Source: CAVZVZ01 sp963778895 (GTDB lineage Bacteria > Actinomycetota > Acidimicrobiia > Acidimicrobiales > Acidimicrobilacustridaceae). Taken from it: a stretch of DNA of 64,000 nucleotides. The stretch is from positions 1,178,001-1,242,000 of the forward strand of contig CAVZVZ010000005.1 in assembly GCA_963778895.1 (NCBI GenBank), read 5' to 3'. The notes beneath the pieces were generated by a model, which searched no databases, was not told the origin of the DNA, and saw nothing but the letters and a program-made list of their open reading frames with translations. Positions 46,180 through 56,584 of this stretch are shown here, in pieces; position 1 is the stretch's first letter; each line of letters opens with the position of its first letter. The position numbers and the translations under genes are program-made.

Positions 46180-46252
46180 ACGAACCGCGGGGGCAGGGTG
46201 CTCACGACTGCATGATCATCGAACTGACGAGCCCGTGCCACTCGCCCAGCAG

Positions 46253-46648
46253 TCAGCGGCCGACCGGCCAGTGCTCCACCTCGAGTTCGGACATGGGAAA
46301 GTCCTTCGGGTTACCGGTCGCCAGCCGTGCACCCACCCCTACGGCCGCCGCGGCGATGAGGCAGTCAGCCTGGGCGAGGGTGCGGCCTCGGCGGGCAGAG
46401 TTTCGGCGCCATTCGCCCGCCCGAACGCCTTCGGCCATACCGAGCGGTGCGAGCAACAGTCCGCCGAGCAATCGGGCGAGTGCCCCCGACTCGCGAGGCC
46501 GAACGCCGCGAGACAACTCTTCAGCATTCACGGCACAGACGTACGACATGTCGCCCGCTTCCTTGATCATCGAGAGGCGGTCAGCGGCTTCGGGCCGTCC
46601 GCGAAGCAGGTCGATGAGCACTGTCGTGTCGAGGAGCACCGCGCTCAT
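46253..46648 (-). CDS. vapC: VapC-type PIN-domain ribonuclease toxin
   Basis: A 131-residue PIN domain. Acidic residues expected to bind metal are D7 (VLLDTTVLID), E44 (NAEELSRG) and D95 (LAQADCLIAAAA), with a later TGNPKDFP loop. It should cleave specific RNAs when free. The ATG at 46648 overlaps the stop of the antitoxin gene (TGATG), which supports one operon with translational coupling. Intact. Confidence 0.92.
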   Translation of the reverse strand: MSAVLLDTTVLIDLLRGRPEAADRLSMIKEAGDMSYVCAVNAEELSRGVRPRESGALARLLGGLLLAPLGMAEGVRAGEWRRNSARRGRTLAQADCLIAAAAVGVGARLATGNPKDFPMSELEVEHWPVGR

Positions 46649-46887
46649 CAGCCGACTCTCGCGGCGTCGCTCCTTCGACCGGACCGGACCCACGCGGCCG
46701 GATCGTCGTCCCAGTCGTGGCCCCCGTCGGCGATCGATCCGATCGCGGACTGGATGAGCTCCCAACGTTTCGCGTCGTCGAGCGCCTGCCGTACGGCCTG
46801 GGCGATGAAACGCGATCGGCCTCTCGTGCCCACTCGGGCATCGAGATCCTCGACCAAGTCGTCCTCGAGGGTAATGTGCACACGCAT
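46648..46887 (-). CDS. vapB: VapB-type ribbon-helix-helix antitoxin
   Basis: About 79 residues. The N-terminus MRVHITLEDDLVEDLDARVG forms the ribbon and first helix of a ribbon-helix-helix DNA-binding domain, with SRFIAQAVRQAL the second helix. The tryptophan-rich acidic tail DGGHDWDDDPAAWV is typical of the toxin-binding end. ATG at 46887 is preferred to the GTG six bases upstream. It should autorepress the operon. It follows pcrA after 22 bp on the same strand. Confidence 0.9.
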   Translation of the reverse strand: MRVHITLEDDLVEDLDARVGTRGRSRFIAQAVRQALDDAKRWELIQSAIGSIADGGHDWDDDPAAWVRSGRRSDAARVG

Positions 46888-46909
46888 GGCCACAGCTTAG
46901 CCCACTAGG

Positions 46910-49161
46910 TCAGATCTTCTCCAGGGGCGCCCAGGCGAGCAGTAGCCGCTTCTCGCCGATGCCGGCGAAGTGCACGACGGCCTCGGCCTTGTCGCCGCCG
47001 CCCTCGATACCGAGGATCACGCCCTCGCCGAACTTCTTGTGCCGCACGTCGTCTCCGATCCGCAGGCCGAGCTGATCGGCCCCGCTCGGCGCCGGCGTGC
47101 GCGGCCGCAGCGCGGACTCGACTTGGCGCTCGCGATGCTCCGCGGCAGCGTGGTTGTCGCCCCACGACCCCGATCGGCGACGCGACCCCCGTTTGTTGGC
47201 CTTGATCTCCTCGATCAGTTGCTCGGGGATCTCGGCGAGAAACCGGCTCGGCGGGTTGTACTGCGTGCCGCCGAACAACGTGCGACTCCACGCGTTCGTC
47301 AGATACAGCCGTTCCATGGCCCGGGTGATCCCGACGTAGCAGAGGCGGCGCTCCTCCTCGAGCTGATCGGGCTCGCCGATGGAGCGGAGATGCGGGAACA
47401 CTCCGTCCTCGAGACCGATCATGAACACCACCGGGAACTCGAGCCCCTTGGCCGAGTGCAATGTCATCAACACGACGGCCGATTCGTCGTCCTCGAGATC
47501 GTCGGTGTCGGCGACCAAGCCGACCTGTTCGAGGAACACGTCCACGGAGTCGAAATCGCGCGCCGCGCCGACCAGCTCGGCCAGGTTCTCGATCCGCCCT
47601 TCGGCCTCGATCGAATGCTCCGCCTCGAGCTCGGCGACATAGCCCGAGCGTTGGAGAGCCGCTTCGAGCACCGCCGCGGGACCGTCCGGGACGAGAGTCT
47701 CGAGCTCGTCGAGCAGGGCGAGGAAGCTCTCGATGCCTTTCACCGCTCGGCCGCTCACCCCGGCGTCATCGCTGCGACGCAACGCTTCGATGAAGGCGTG
47801 GCCATGAGCGTTGGCGAACGTGTCGAGTCGCCCAACGGTGCTGTCACCCACGCCGCGTTTGGGCACGTTGAGGACGCGCTTCAGGCTGACCTCGTCGACC
47901 GGGTTGACCGCGGCCTTCAGGTAGGCCAGCGCGTCCTTCACCTCGCGACGGTCGTAGAACCGCGTGCCCCCGATGACCTTGTACGGGATGCCCACGCGCA
48001 TCAAGTGCTCTTCGATCACGCGGCTCTGTGCGTTCGTCCGGTAGAAGACCGCGATGTCGCCCCATCGGTGTTGACCGCCGTCGTGCAAGTGCGCCATCTG
48101 ATGGGCGATCCACTGCGCTTCATCGGTCTCGTCGTCGGCGTGGTAGCGAATGATCGGCTCGCCGGTGCCGTTGTCGGTCCAGAGCTCCTTCGGCTTGCGC
48201 CCGAAGTTGTTCGCGATGACCGCGTTCGCCGCGTCGAGGATCTTCTGTGACGAGCGATAGTTCTGCTCGAGCACCATCACGGTCGTGTCCGGGAACGCCT
48301 CCTCGAACTCGAGGATGTTGCGGATGTCGGCGCGACCGGAACGAGTAGACCGACTGGTCCTGGTCGCCGACGATGAACACGCTGTGGTGCTCGGCCGCCA
48401 GCATCAGCACCATCTCGTTCTGCACGCGGTTGGTGTCCTGGTACTCGTCGACGAGCACGTGCTTGAACCGATGTTGATAGTGCTCCAGCACGTCGGGATG
48501 TTCGTGGAACAAGCGAACGGTGACCGACAACAGGTCGTCGAAGTCCATGGCACCGGCCCGTTCGAGCCGAGCCTGGTACTCGCGGTACACCTCGGCGATC
48601 TTGCGCTCGAAGATCACTTGCGCCCGGTCGCTGTACTCCTCGACCCCGACACCCTCGTTCTTGACCGAGCTGATCGAGCCTTGCACCGAGCGAGGTGGGA
48701 ACTTCTTCGGATCGAGTCCGAGGTCGCGAATCACGTAGCCGACGAGCCGGACCGAGTCGGCCTGGTCGTAGATCGTGAAGGACGACGGATAGCCGAGCTT
48801 GCCGCCGTCGCGCCGAAGGATGCGCACGCACGCGCTGTGGAACGTCGACACCCACATCTTCTGGGCGACAGGGCCGACGAGCTTGGCCACGCGCTGCTTC
48901 ATCTCGTCCGCGGCCTTGTTCGTGAAGGTGATGGCCAGGATCTCGAACGGCGATACGCCCTCGTTGCGGATCAGATGGGCGATGCGATGGGTCAGCACCC
49001 GCGTCTTGCCGGAACCGGCGCCGGCGATCACGAGCAGCGGACCGTCCTCGTGGGTGACGGCCTCGTGCTGCACCGGGTTCAGGCCGTCCAGCAGGTCGAG
49101 GCGGGGCGGCTCGGGTTCGCGGCTCGGGGGGCAGCGAGTCGAACAGTTCCGGGTCGGCCAT
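46910..49161 (-). CDS. pcrA: UvrD/PcrA-type DNA helicase, two frameshifts
   Basis: A superfamily 1 helicase of about 749 residues, acting in repair and replication restart. Motif I is AGAGSGKTRVLTHR, motif II is VDEYQDTN, motif III is GDQDQSVYSFR, and later motifs include EQNYRSSQ, VVLMTLHSAKGLEFPVV and VGITRAMERLYL. It starts MADPELFDSLPP. One extra C in a run of six C near 49125, and one extra base near 48330, break the frame. Removing both gives exactly 750 codons. The C-terminus binds RNA polymerase in related proteins. The neighbourhood with sucCD and purNH is conserved in mycobacteria. Confidence 0.94.
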
Positions 49162-49184
49162 GACGAGCCCACCCTACCGGTGGG

Positions 49185-50001
49185 CTACGACGGCCTCGGC
49201 CGGGTCAAACGGAGGGCAACAGGCGCGACACGCAGGAAGTCCAGCACCTGGTGGAGCGCGTCGTAGGTGGGATGGCCGGGCTCGTCGACGAGATGCTCGG
49301 TGAGCACCGAGTGCGCGTTCTTCGGGATGTCCCAGGCGTTGCCGCTCGACGAGTCGATCTCGACGCCGATGAAGGCGTCACCGAGCTCGGCCCGCAGTCG
49401 ATCGAACCGCTCGGCCGGCACCAGTCCGTCGCACGTGAACCGCAACCCCAGCAACTGAGTGCCCGCCGCCGCTCGCGCCTTGATCGCCGCCAGATCCGAC
49501 CCCGAGACACCCAGCGCCGACTTGTGGCGGCTCCCGATGCCGAGCGGGAGCGACGGCTGGCTGAGCACCGGAGCCAACATCCGCTCGTCGACCATCATCC
49601 CGAGCGCGAAGCCGCCGGTGAAGCACATCCCAACCGCACCGACTCCAGGGCCACCGCAACGCTCGTGCTCCGTCGGCCGCGAGCGCCCGAAGCCAGTGAC
49701 TGATCGGCGTCGTGGCGTCACGAGCGAAGGCACGGAACTCTCGCGACACACACGCCGGCCCGATCGATCGCAGATAGGTACCCATGCTCGCGTCGGCACC
49801 CGGCTCACCGAACAGGTGAGGCATCACGGCGGTGCAACCCAGATCGACGACACGACGAGCGAAGTCCGCCACCTTCGGCGTGATACCGGGCAGCTCGGCG
49901 ATCACGATGACCGCCGGACCACTCCCCTTGCGGAACAGCGCCCGGCGCTTTCCGTCGTGCGTGAAGTCACCTCGACTGAAGTCGTCCAGCGGATCAGCCA
50001 T
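49185..50001 (-). CDS. Dienelactone hydrolase family protein, one frameshift
   Basis: An alpha/beta hydrolase of about 271 residues. Early segments GPAVIVIAELPGITPKVADF and VMPHLFGEPG are typical of the dienelactone hydrolase family, and the nucleophile is Cys in GAVGMCFTGGFAL. One extra G in GACGGAG near 49672 breaks the frame, and removing it gives 272 codons. The later acid and histidine lie in the KNAHSVLTEHLVDEPGHPTY region. It is intracellular. The substrate is unknown. Confidence 0.88.
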
Positions 50002-50040
50002 CCGCGGACGTTATCGCTGCGCACGCTTCGTCGGCGGTCG

Positions 50041-51584
50041 TTACTCCCACTCGATGGTGCCCGGAGGCTTCGACGTGATGTCGTAGGCCACTCGGTTGAC
50101 ACCGGGCACCTCGTTGATGATCCGGTTCGACAACCGCTCCAGGAGGTCGTAGGGCAGACGCGCCCAGTCGGCCGTCATGGCATCCTCGCTCGTGACGGCG
50201 CGAATGATGATCGGATGCGCGTAGGTGCGCTCGTCGCCCATCACCCCGACCGTCCGGATGTCGGGCAGCACCGCGAACGCCTGCCAGATCTCGCGCTCGA
50301 GGTCGGCCTTCTTGATCTCCTCGCGGACGATCGCGTCGGCCTGCTGCAACGTCGTGACCTTCTCGGGCGTGACCTCGCCGATGATGCGCACGCCGAGACC
50401 CGGGCCCGGGGAAAGGTTGCCGCCAAACGATCTCTTCCGGAAGCCCGAGCTCTTCGCCGACCTTGCGAACCTCGTCCTTGAACAGGTTGCGCAACGGTTC
50501 GACGAGCTCGAAGTCCATGTCTTCGGGCAGGCCGCCCACGTTGTGGTGGCTCTTGATCTTGGCGGCCTGACTCGTGCCCGACTCGATCACGTCCGGGATA
50601 CAACGTGCCCTGCACCAGATAGCGCGCGTCTTCCAGACCGCCGGCCGCGCCTTCGAAGATGCGGATGAACAACTCACCGATCTCCTTGCGCTTCTCTTCC
50701 GGTTCGGTGATGCCCTGCAGACGCTCGAAGAACCGGTCGGCGGCGCGAACGTGGATCAGCTCGATGCCTTGGCTGCGCTGGAACGTGTCGACGACCTGCT
50801 CGCCCTCGCCTTGACGCATCAGACCCGTGTCGACGAACACACAGGTGAGCTGCGGCCCGATCGCCTTGTGCACGAGCGCGGCGGCGACGGCGGAATCGAC
50901 GCCGCCGGACAGCCCGCAGATCGCCCGTCCGTCACCGACCTGGGCACGAATCGCCTCGACCTGCGTTTCGATGATCGACGACATCGTCCACGTCGGTAGG
51001 CACCCGCACACGTCGTAGAGGAAGTGCTTGAGGATCTCGATCCCGTGTGGGGTGTGGATCACCTCGGGGTGGAACTGCACGCCGTACAGCCCGCGCTCGA
51101 CATTCTCGAGCGCGGCCACGGGCACCGACGATGTCTTCGCCGTGACCCGGAAGCCCTCGGGAGCCTGGGTGATCGAGTCGAAATGACTCATCCACACCTG
51201 CTGATGCGTGGGCTGGTCGGCGAGCAACACGCCGTCGCTCACGACGTCGAGCATCGTCTTGCCGTACTCACCTTGGCCGGTGTTCGACACCTCGCCGCCG
51301 AGCTGCAGAGCCAACAACTGCGCGCCGTAACAGATGCCGAGCACCGGGACGCCGGTGTCGTACACCGCAGGGTCGATGACGGGCGCGCCCTCGACGTGCA
51401 CCGACTTGGGTCCACCGCTGAAGATCACACCGGCGGGCTTCTTGGCCGCGATCTCTTCCGCCGTGATCGTGTGCGGCACGATCTCGCTGTAGACGTGCGC
51501 CTCGCGTACCCGACGGGCGATCAGCTGTGCGTACTGCGCGCCGAAGTCGACGACGAGGACGGTGTCGAACTGATGCTCGGTCAA
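50041..51584 (-). CDS. guaA: GMP synthase (glutamine-hydrolysing), two frameshifts
   Basis: A 513-residue enzyme converting XMP to GMP. The amidotransferase domain has GICYGAQLLALQLGG with the catalytic Cys and GVQFHPEVIHT with the His. The ATP pyrophosphatase domain has GLSGGVDSAVAAAL. The dimerisation domain ends SKPPGTIEWE. One extra G near 50597 (CCCGGAC) and one near 50402 (CCCGGGT) disrupt the frame, and removing both leaves exactly 514 codons. TTG at 51584 overlaps the guaB3 stop by four bases (TTGA). Confidence 0.97.
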
Positions 51585-52746
51585 TGACCCATCCCGACGC
51601 CTTGCGCGCGCTGCAGCTGCTTCCCTTCGGTCTGCAGTGCCGGAGCGACCATGACGTCGGCCTTCTGGAATTCCTTCACCGACTCATAACCACACGTGGC
51701 CATCGACGTGCGCAGACGCGCCGAACAGATTCAGCCGACCGTCGTTCTCGTGCGCGGGACCCACCAGGATCTCCTCGAGCGTGCCTCGCCGATCGACCTC
51801 GACCCGAGTGCCGCGAGGAAGCGTGGGATGGAACGTGGCCATCCCCCAGTGGTGACCGCGCCCCGGAGCCTCGTGCGCGGCGGCCAACGGCGAGCCGATC
51901 ATCACGGCATCGGCGCCGCACACGATCGCCTTGGCGATGTCGCCGCCCGTGCCCATGCCTCCATCGGCGATGACGTGCACGTACACGCCGGTCTCGTCGA
52001 GATGGCGCATGCGCGCCGCCCGCGCGTCGGCGATGGCCGTGGCCTGCGGGATGCCGATGCCGAGCACGCCACGCGTCGTGCAGGCGTGACCGGGGCCGAC
52101 ACCCACCAGGATGCCGGCGGCACCGGTGCGCATGAGGTGCAGCGCGGCCTGATAGCTGGCGCACCCGCCCACGATGACCGGGATGTCGAGCTCGCGCACG
52201 AACTGCTTCAGGTTCAGCGGCTCCTGCGTGCGCGAGACGTGCTCGGCCGACACCACCGTGCCTTGGATGACCAACAGGTCGAGCTCGGCATCGACGATGT
52301 GCGGGGCATAGGTGGTGGTTCGCTGCGGCGTCACCGACGCGCACGACACGACACCGGCGTCGTTGATCTCGCGGATGCGTTCGGTGATGAGCTCGGGCTT
52401 CACCGGCTCTTCGTAGATCTCCTGCATCCGGCGCGTGGACTTCTCGGGAGGCAACGCGGCGATCTCCTCGAGGATCGGCTCGGGATCCTCGTAGCGCGTC
52501 CACAGACCTTCGAGGTTCAACACGGCGACGCCGCCCAGCCGGCCGACCTCGATCGCGGTGGCGGGACTCGTGACGCCGTCCATGGCCGCGGCCATCAACG
52601 GCAGTTCGAAACGAAAGGCGTCGATCTCCCACGAGATGTCGACGTCTTCGGGGTCGCGGGTACGCCGACTGGGCACGATGGCGATGTCGTCGAGCCCGTA
52701 GGCACGCCGACCCTGACTTGCCGATGCCGATCTCGAGCTCAGCCAA
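51581..52746 (-). CDS. guaB3: GuaB3-family IMP dehydrogenase-like protein, two frameshifts
   Basis: About 387 residues. The segments GLDDIAIVPSRRTRDPEDVD, LPLMAAAMDGVTSPATAIEV, VGVGPGHACTTRGVLGIGIP and IADGGMGTGGDIAKAI match the GuaB3 branch common in actinobacteria. The catalytic Cys is in GHACTTRG. TTG at 52746 has GGGGAGG before it. One extra G near 52716 shifts the frame, and another indel near 51715 affects the end, which should read GYESVKEFQKADVMVAPALQ. Correcting both gives 388 codons. Whether GuaB3 proteins are active dehydrogenases is debated, and cooperation with GuaA is inferred from the overlap. Confidence 0.93.
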
Positions 52747-52830
52747 CGCCCTCCCCTTCCTGCGGGTGCGGGGAAAGGGAGCAGTCTAGCCACCGCCGGG
52801 CCGTCGCTCCCGACGCCGAGAACGGTGGCG

Positions 52831-53223
52831 TCAGGCGCCGTGCAGCGTCTTCAGGACCTGCTTCGCGACGGCCACATTCATTTGGTACACCGCGCTGCGA
52901 CCGCGGGCGCTCACCTGACGCAGCACGCTGCCACCGGTCAGCGTCTCGACGCTGTCGAGCCCGTCGACCAAGGCTTTCGAGGTGGCGTCGGTGGCTTTGT
53001 ACCCCATCTCCGTGAGCGACTTGACCAGGTCGTTCTGGGCCACCGGTTTCGGCGCGGCACCGGCGATCACGCGCAGCGCGTCCTTGGTCAGCTCCGCGCC
53101 CTGGGTGATCGCCTGGCTGACCGAGATCGAGCCGTCGTCCTCGGCCTCGAGCGAGGCGAGCCACCGCTTCACCTGGACCACCAGCTCCTGTTGGGTCTCG
53201 GCCTCGAAGATCAGCTTCGGCAT
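52831..53223 (-). CDS. Small hypothetical protein, two-domain helical pattern
   Basis: A 130-residue cytoplasmic protein I do not recognise. It starts MPKLIFEAETQQELVVQVKR and has a region AQNDLVKSLTEMGYKATDAT-type winged-helix-like pattern, ending with RGRSAVYQMNVAVAKQVLKT. The second half could be a winged helix. ATG at 53223 is the best start. It lies upstream of guaB3 on the same strand with an 84-bp gap and divergent from the methyltransferase gene. The gene is intact. Confidence 0.6.
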   Translation of the reverse strand: MPKLIFEAETQQELVVQVKRWLASLEAEDDGSISVSQAITQGAELTKDALRVIAGAAPKPVAQNDLVKSLTEMGYKATDATSKALVDGLDSVETLTGGSVLRQVSARGRSAVYQMNVAVAKQVLKTLHGA

Positions 53224-53269
53224 GACCCAGACGGTATCGCCTGGAGATTTCCCACCCCGACCTGACAAG

Positions 53270-54086
53270 GTGACCGCCGTGGTCGACGAGCCCGCGCCGG
53301 ACGGGACCTACACCTTCGGCGACACCCCGACGGCCGGCGATCGATTGGCCTTGCTGGCCGAGGTGTTCGAGCCCAGCGTCGGCCGCCCTGCTGGTGCGAG
53401 CCCGCGTCCCCCGACCGGAGCTCGCGGTCGATCTGGGCTGCGGACCGGGCCACACCACCCGCCTCGTCGCCGAGACCACGCAGGCGACCCGCACCCTGGG
53501 CCTCGACCAGTCGGCCGCATTCGTCGAGCGCGCCCGCGCCCACGCGGCCGATGGGATCGAGTTCGCCGTACACGACGTCACCGACCACGCCGTTCCCGTG
53601 CGATCCGCCCGACCTCGTCTTCGCCCGGTACGTGCTCGCACACCTACCCGACCCGATGGCGACGGTCGTCGACTGGAGCGAACGACCTTGCCCCGGGCGG
53701 ACGCCTCGTGCTCGACGAGATCGAAGACATCACGACCGACGAGGCGACCTTCGCGCGCTACCTCGACATCGTGGCGCAGATGATGGCCAGCCGGGGCGGT
53801 GACCTGTACATCGGGCGGCGGCTCGCTGATGCCCAGCTGATCGACGACGGAGGAACGTGTTGACTCAGCGACGCTGCGACGATCGCGCCGCCGTCATCGG
53901 TCGTCGCGCAGATGTTCCGGATGAACCTCGAGACCTGGCGCACCGATCCGTGGGTCACGCAGCAACGTCGATCGCGGCCGAGCTCGAACATCTGCACCGA
54001 CGAGCTCTCACGTGCTCGCGACCGACGAGCGCGTCGGCGAGATCGTCTGGACCCACCGACAGTTGATCTACGTCCGCGCCGCGTGA
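53270..54086 (+). CDS. Class I SAM-dependent methyltransferase, heavily frameshifted
   Basis: The reading frame changes at least four times between 53390 and 54000, but the pieces line up into one protein of about 270 residues. Motif I is LAVDLGCGPGHTTRLV, followed by LGLDQSAAFVERARAHA, DLVFARYVLAHLPDP and APGGRLVLDEIEDI. The last part reads MFRMNLETWRTDPWVTQQ and ATDERVGEIVWTHRQLIYVR before TGA at 54086. The target is unknown. GTG at 53270 is tentative. Either the sequence is poor here or the gene is decaying. Confidence 0.7.
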
Positions 54087-55002
54087 GCCGACGAGCAGGT
54101 CGCCGCAGAACGAGATCGTGCCCGACGAGAAGGCGTGCGCGGCCTCCCATGGCACGAAGTGTCCACAGTTGCGGAGCAGGAACGGACCGACGTGATCGGC
54201 GAACACCTCGGCGGCGTGCTCATCGAAGCCCGCGCGGGATCACATGGTCGGACTCGCCGTAGAGGATCAAGACCGACGTGTCCGGGTTCCGGCCAGTGAC
54301 GACCCGGCCGCTCCGCGCGTCGGGGTTGAACACGCTCTCGTAGCCACCGAAGCTGGCCCGCAGCTTGGCGCCGTCGGCGAACGGATCGGTGTGGAACGCG
54401 ATGGCGTCGGGCTCGAACGCGCCGTCGTGCGCCCAGAAACGTGACGAGTAGAAGGTGGCGATGTAGCGTCGACGTTGATCTGGGGTGTCGAGCTCGGCGG
54501 CCAGTCCGTCCGGATCGGTGCCCTGGCGGATGAAGTAGTCGTGCGCGCTCGACGCGCGCGATGTTGGCGTATCGGTCACCGGACGACGGCAGCGGCGAGT
54601 TGAACAGCACCATGCGTCCGGTCAGGTCGGGCCACTCGCAACGCGAAGTCCTGGATGACGGGCCCACCGAGATCGCCACCAGCGACAACCACGGCGGTCA
54701 TGGCCGAGCCCGTCGGTCACGAGCGCGTGCATGTCCTGGACGTGCGCGTGCACGTCGTGGAACCCGTCCGGACCGACATCTGACTCGCCGAAGCCGCGGA
54801 GGTCGGGAACGATCACCTCGAATCCCGCCGCCGCGAGCGGCTCGATCACACGCCACCACACTCGTTTGGTCTCCGGCCAGCCGTGCACCAGCAGGAGCGG
54901 CACGCCGCCGACGCCTTCGCGAACGTAGGCCTGACGGAACCCACGACCGTCGAAGTAGTGCGTGGTGAACCGGTCGGGATCGATGTCGCGTGCGTCGGTC
55001 AC
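54068..55002 (-). CDS. Alpha/beta hydrolase (epoxide hydrolase-like), heavily frameshifted
   Basis: The pieces form an enzyme of about 300 residues. The oxyanion segment is LLLVHGWPETKRVWWRVIEP, followed by EVIVPDLRGFGESD. The nucleophile Asp is in GGDLGG, seen in a shifted frame near 54680. Later pieces include RMVLFNSPLPS, SVLILYGESDHVIPRG and NCGHFVPWEAAHAF, giving the acid and histidine. At least three indels are needed. GTG start at 55002. The stop position is uncertain, and it overlaps the end of the convergent methyltransferase gene. Confidence 0.75.
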
Positions 55003-55058
55003 GGGGGGCAACCTATCGCCGCCGCTAGGGTCGGTCGCTTGCCCCTGGACCTCCCGCC

Positions 55059-55657
55059 GTGTACGTGACGACCGCACCTGCAGTCCTCGCCGGGACCGCG
55101 TTGTTCGCGGTCAGCGGCGCGGCGGCCAAGCGGTCGGAGCTCCACGCCGCAGAGCGAGCAGGCGTTCGCGGCGATCAACCAGCTCGACGACGCCGCCCAT
55201 CGGCCGGTGTGGCTCGTGATGCAAGCCGGCAGTCTCGGCGCGGTCGGCGCCGCGGCGGCGCTGGCGTTGGTCGCCGGTCGCCGCGACACCGCCGTCGCCC
55301 TCGGCGTGTCGGGATCGGCGGTTTGGGGCGGCGCCAAGGTGGTCAAGCGCCTGTTCGGACGCGGGCGACCGGCCGATCACATCCCTGACGCAACGATTCG
55401 GGGTCGGCCGGCGTCGGGCCTCGGCTTCCCGTCGGGCCACGCCGCTGTCGCCACCGCGCTCGCGGTGATCGCGCGCGCCGGACCTCGGGCCCGTCGGCCG
55501 CGTCGGCGCGTACTCGGTTGCCGGGCTCACCGCCGTGGCCCGCGTCTATGTCGGCGCGCACCTTCCGGCGGACGTCGTGGGCGGCGTGGGTATGGGCTTG
55601 GCGGTTGGCGCGCTCACCAACGCGGCACGCTTCAGTCGCGCCATTCCGTCCCGGTGA
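55059..55657 (+). CDS. PAP2-family phosphatase, two frameshifts
   Basis: About 200 residues of a membrane-associated phosphatidic acid phosphatase family member. The three family motifs are present in different frames: KRLFGRGRP, LGFPSGHAAVATALAVIA, and ARVYVGAHLPADVVGG. Frame changes near 55150 and 55490 separate them. It may dephosphorylate lipid phosphates such as undecaprenyl pyrophosphate. GTG at 55059. The end overlaps the end of the convergent Nudix gene by 26 bp. Confidence 0.8.
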
Positions 55658-56508
55658 TCAGCGCGAGGAAGTTGCGGAGCATGAACGCGGTGGCACCCCA
55701 AACCGTGTCGCCGACGATCTCGAAGAAGTAGATCGGTCGATCGAGCGGCGGCAGTCCCCACCGCTCCTCGCGAAACACCCCGAGATCCAAGAGATCGGCC
55801 AGGCGCACGTGCAGGATCTTCTCGACCTCCGACGGGCTCGGTTCGAGCACGGGTCGGCTCGGCAGCAGACCCACGTACGGCGTGATGAACGAGCGGCTCG
55901 TGACGGTCTCGAGATGATCGAGCTCGCCGACGATCTCCACACTCTTCGGATCGAGCCCGGTCTCCTCGTACGCCTCACGCAAGGCGGTGGTGCGCAGGTC
56001 CTCGCCCGCATCCTGGCCGCCACCGGGAAAGCTGACCTCACCGCGATGCGAACGCAGGTGCTGCGCGCGACGGGTCAGCACCACGTGGACCTCGCCGTCC
56101 TCCTCGTACAACGGCGCGAGTACCGCCGACGCTCGCACACCCGGTGCCTTCGAGTCGCGACGGACGGGGCGCATCGGCGCGAGCGAGCGCCAGCGCGGAT
56201 GGTGTCGAGACTCAGCTCGAGCGCGTCGACATCGATCGACGCCCACGGTGGTGGTCCACCCGGACGATGCGAGTTCGGCCGAGGAATGAGCTGCGCGCCG
56301 CCCCGCTCACCGAGCGGGTCGAGCTTCAGCCACGCGTCGAGGCCGCGGCGAGCGACTCGAGCAGCTCTTTCATGCCTGCGGTCTTCAGATTGGCCAGGAC
56401 CCGACCGGGCGGGGTGTCGCCGCTCTCCCATTCCATCCAATAGGCGAGCAACTTGACGGGGTCTGCCGGCGGTCGGTCCACGCCAGGCAGGCTACCCGTC
56501 GCCAGCAT
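55632..56508 (-). CDS. NudL-type CoA pyrophosphatase (Nudix) with N-terminal extension, frameshifted
   Basis: The C-terminal 180 residues hold the CoA-specific signature LRSHRGEVSFPGGGQD and the Nudix box GQDAGED..REAYEETG. The family hydrolyses coenzyme A. Upstream, a frame shift near 56185 joins to WASIDVDALELSLDTIRAGA and GGAQLIPRPNSHRPGG, and another near 56340 joins to PVKLLAYWMEWESGDTPPGR and MKELLESLAAA. I read these as one protein with an N-terminal extension of about 110 residues. The alternative is a separate small gene at 56326-56508 ending in TGA. ATG at 56508 has GGGGAG before it. Confidence 0.75.
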
Positions 56509-56528
56509 CCACTCCCCGGTGGGCTGAC

Positions 56529-56543
56529 CCCCGAAGTTCGGGG
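56529..56543. promoter_or_regulatory. Palindrome CCCCGAA-G-TTCGGGG
   Basis: A perfect inverted repeat with 7-bp arms in the 76-bp divergent gap between the NudL and potassium channel genes. It is close to both start codons, so it could be an operator or part of a promoter, or only a GC-rich coincidence. Confidence 0.3.
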
Positions 56544-56584
56544 AACCCTGATCTCGGTACCACCAGCGAGCAGACTGTTCCGCG

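Noticed and set aside
46253..46887. Phage-defence island around vapBC
   Set aside because: No nuclease, helicase or restriction genes of defence type flank it. The neighbours are pcrA and an acyl-CoA synthetase.
56326..56508. Separate 60-residue gene upstream of NudL
   Set aside because: Possible, but a single missing C in a CC run near 56340 would join it smoothly to the next coding piece, so I kept it as an N-terminal extension of the Nudix protein.
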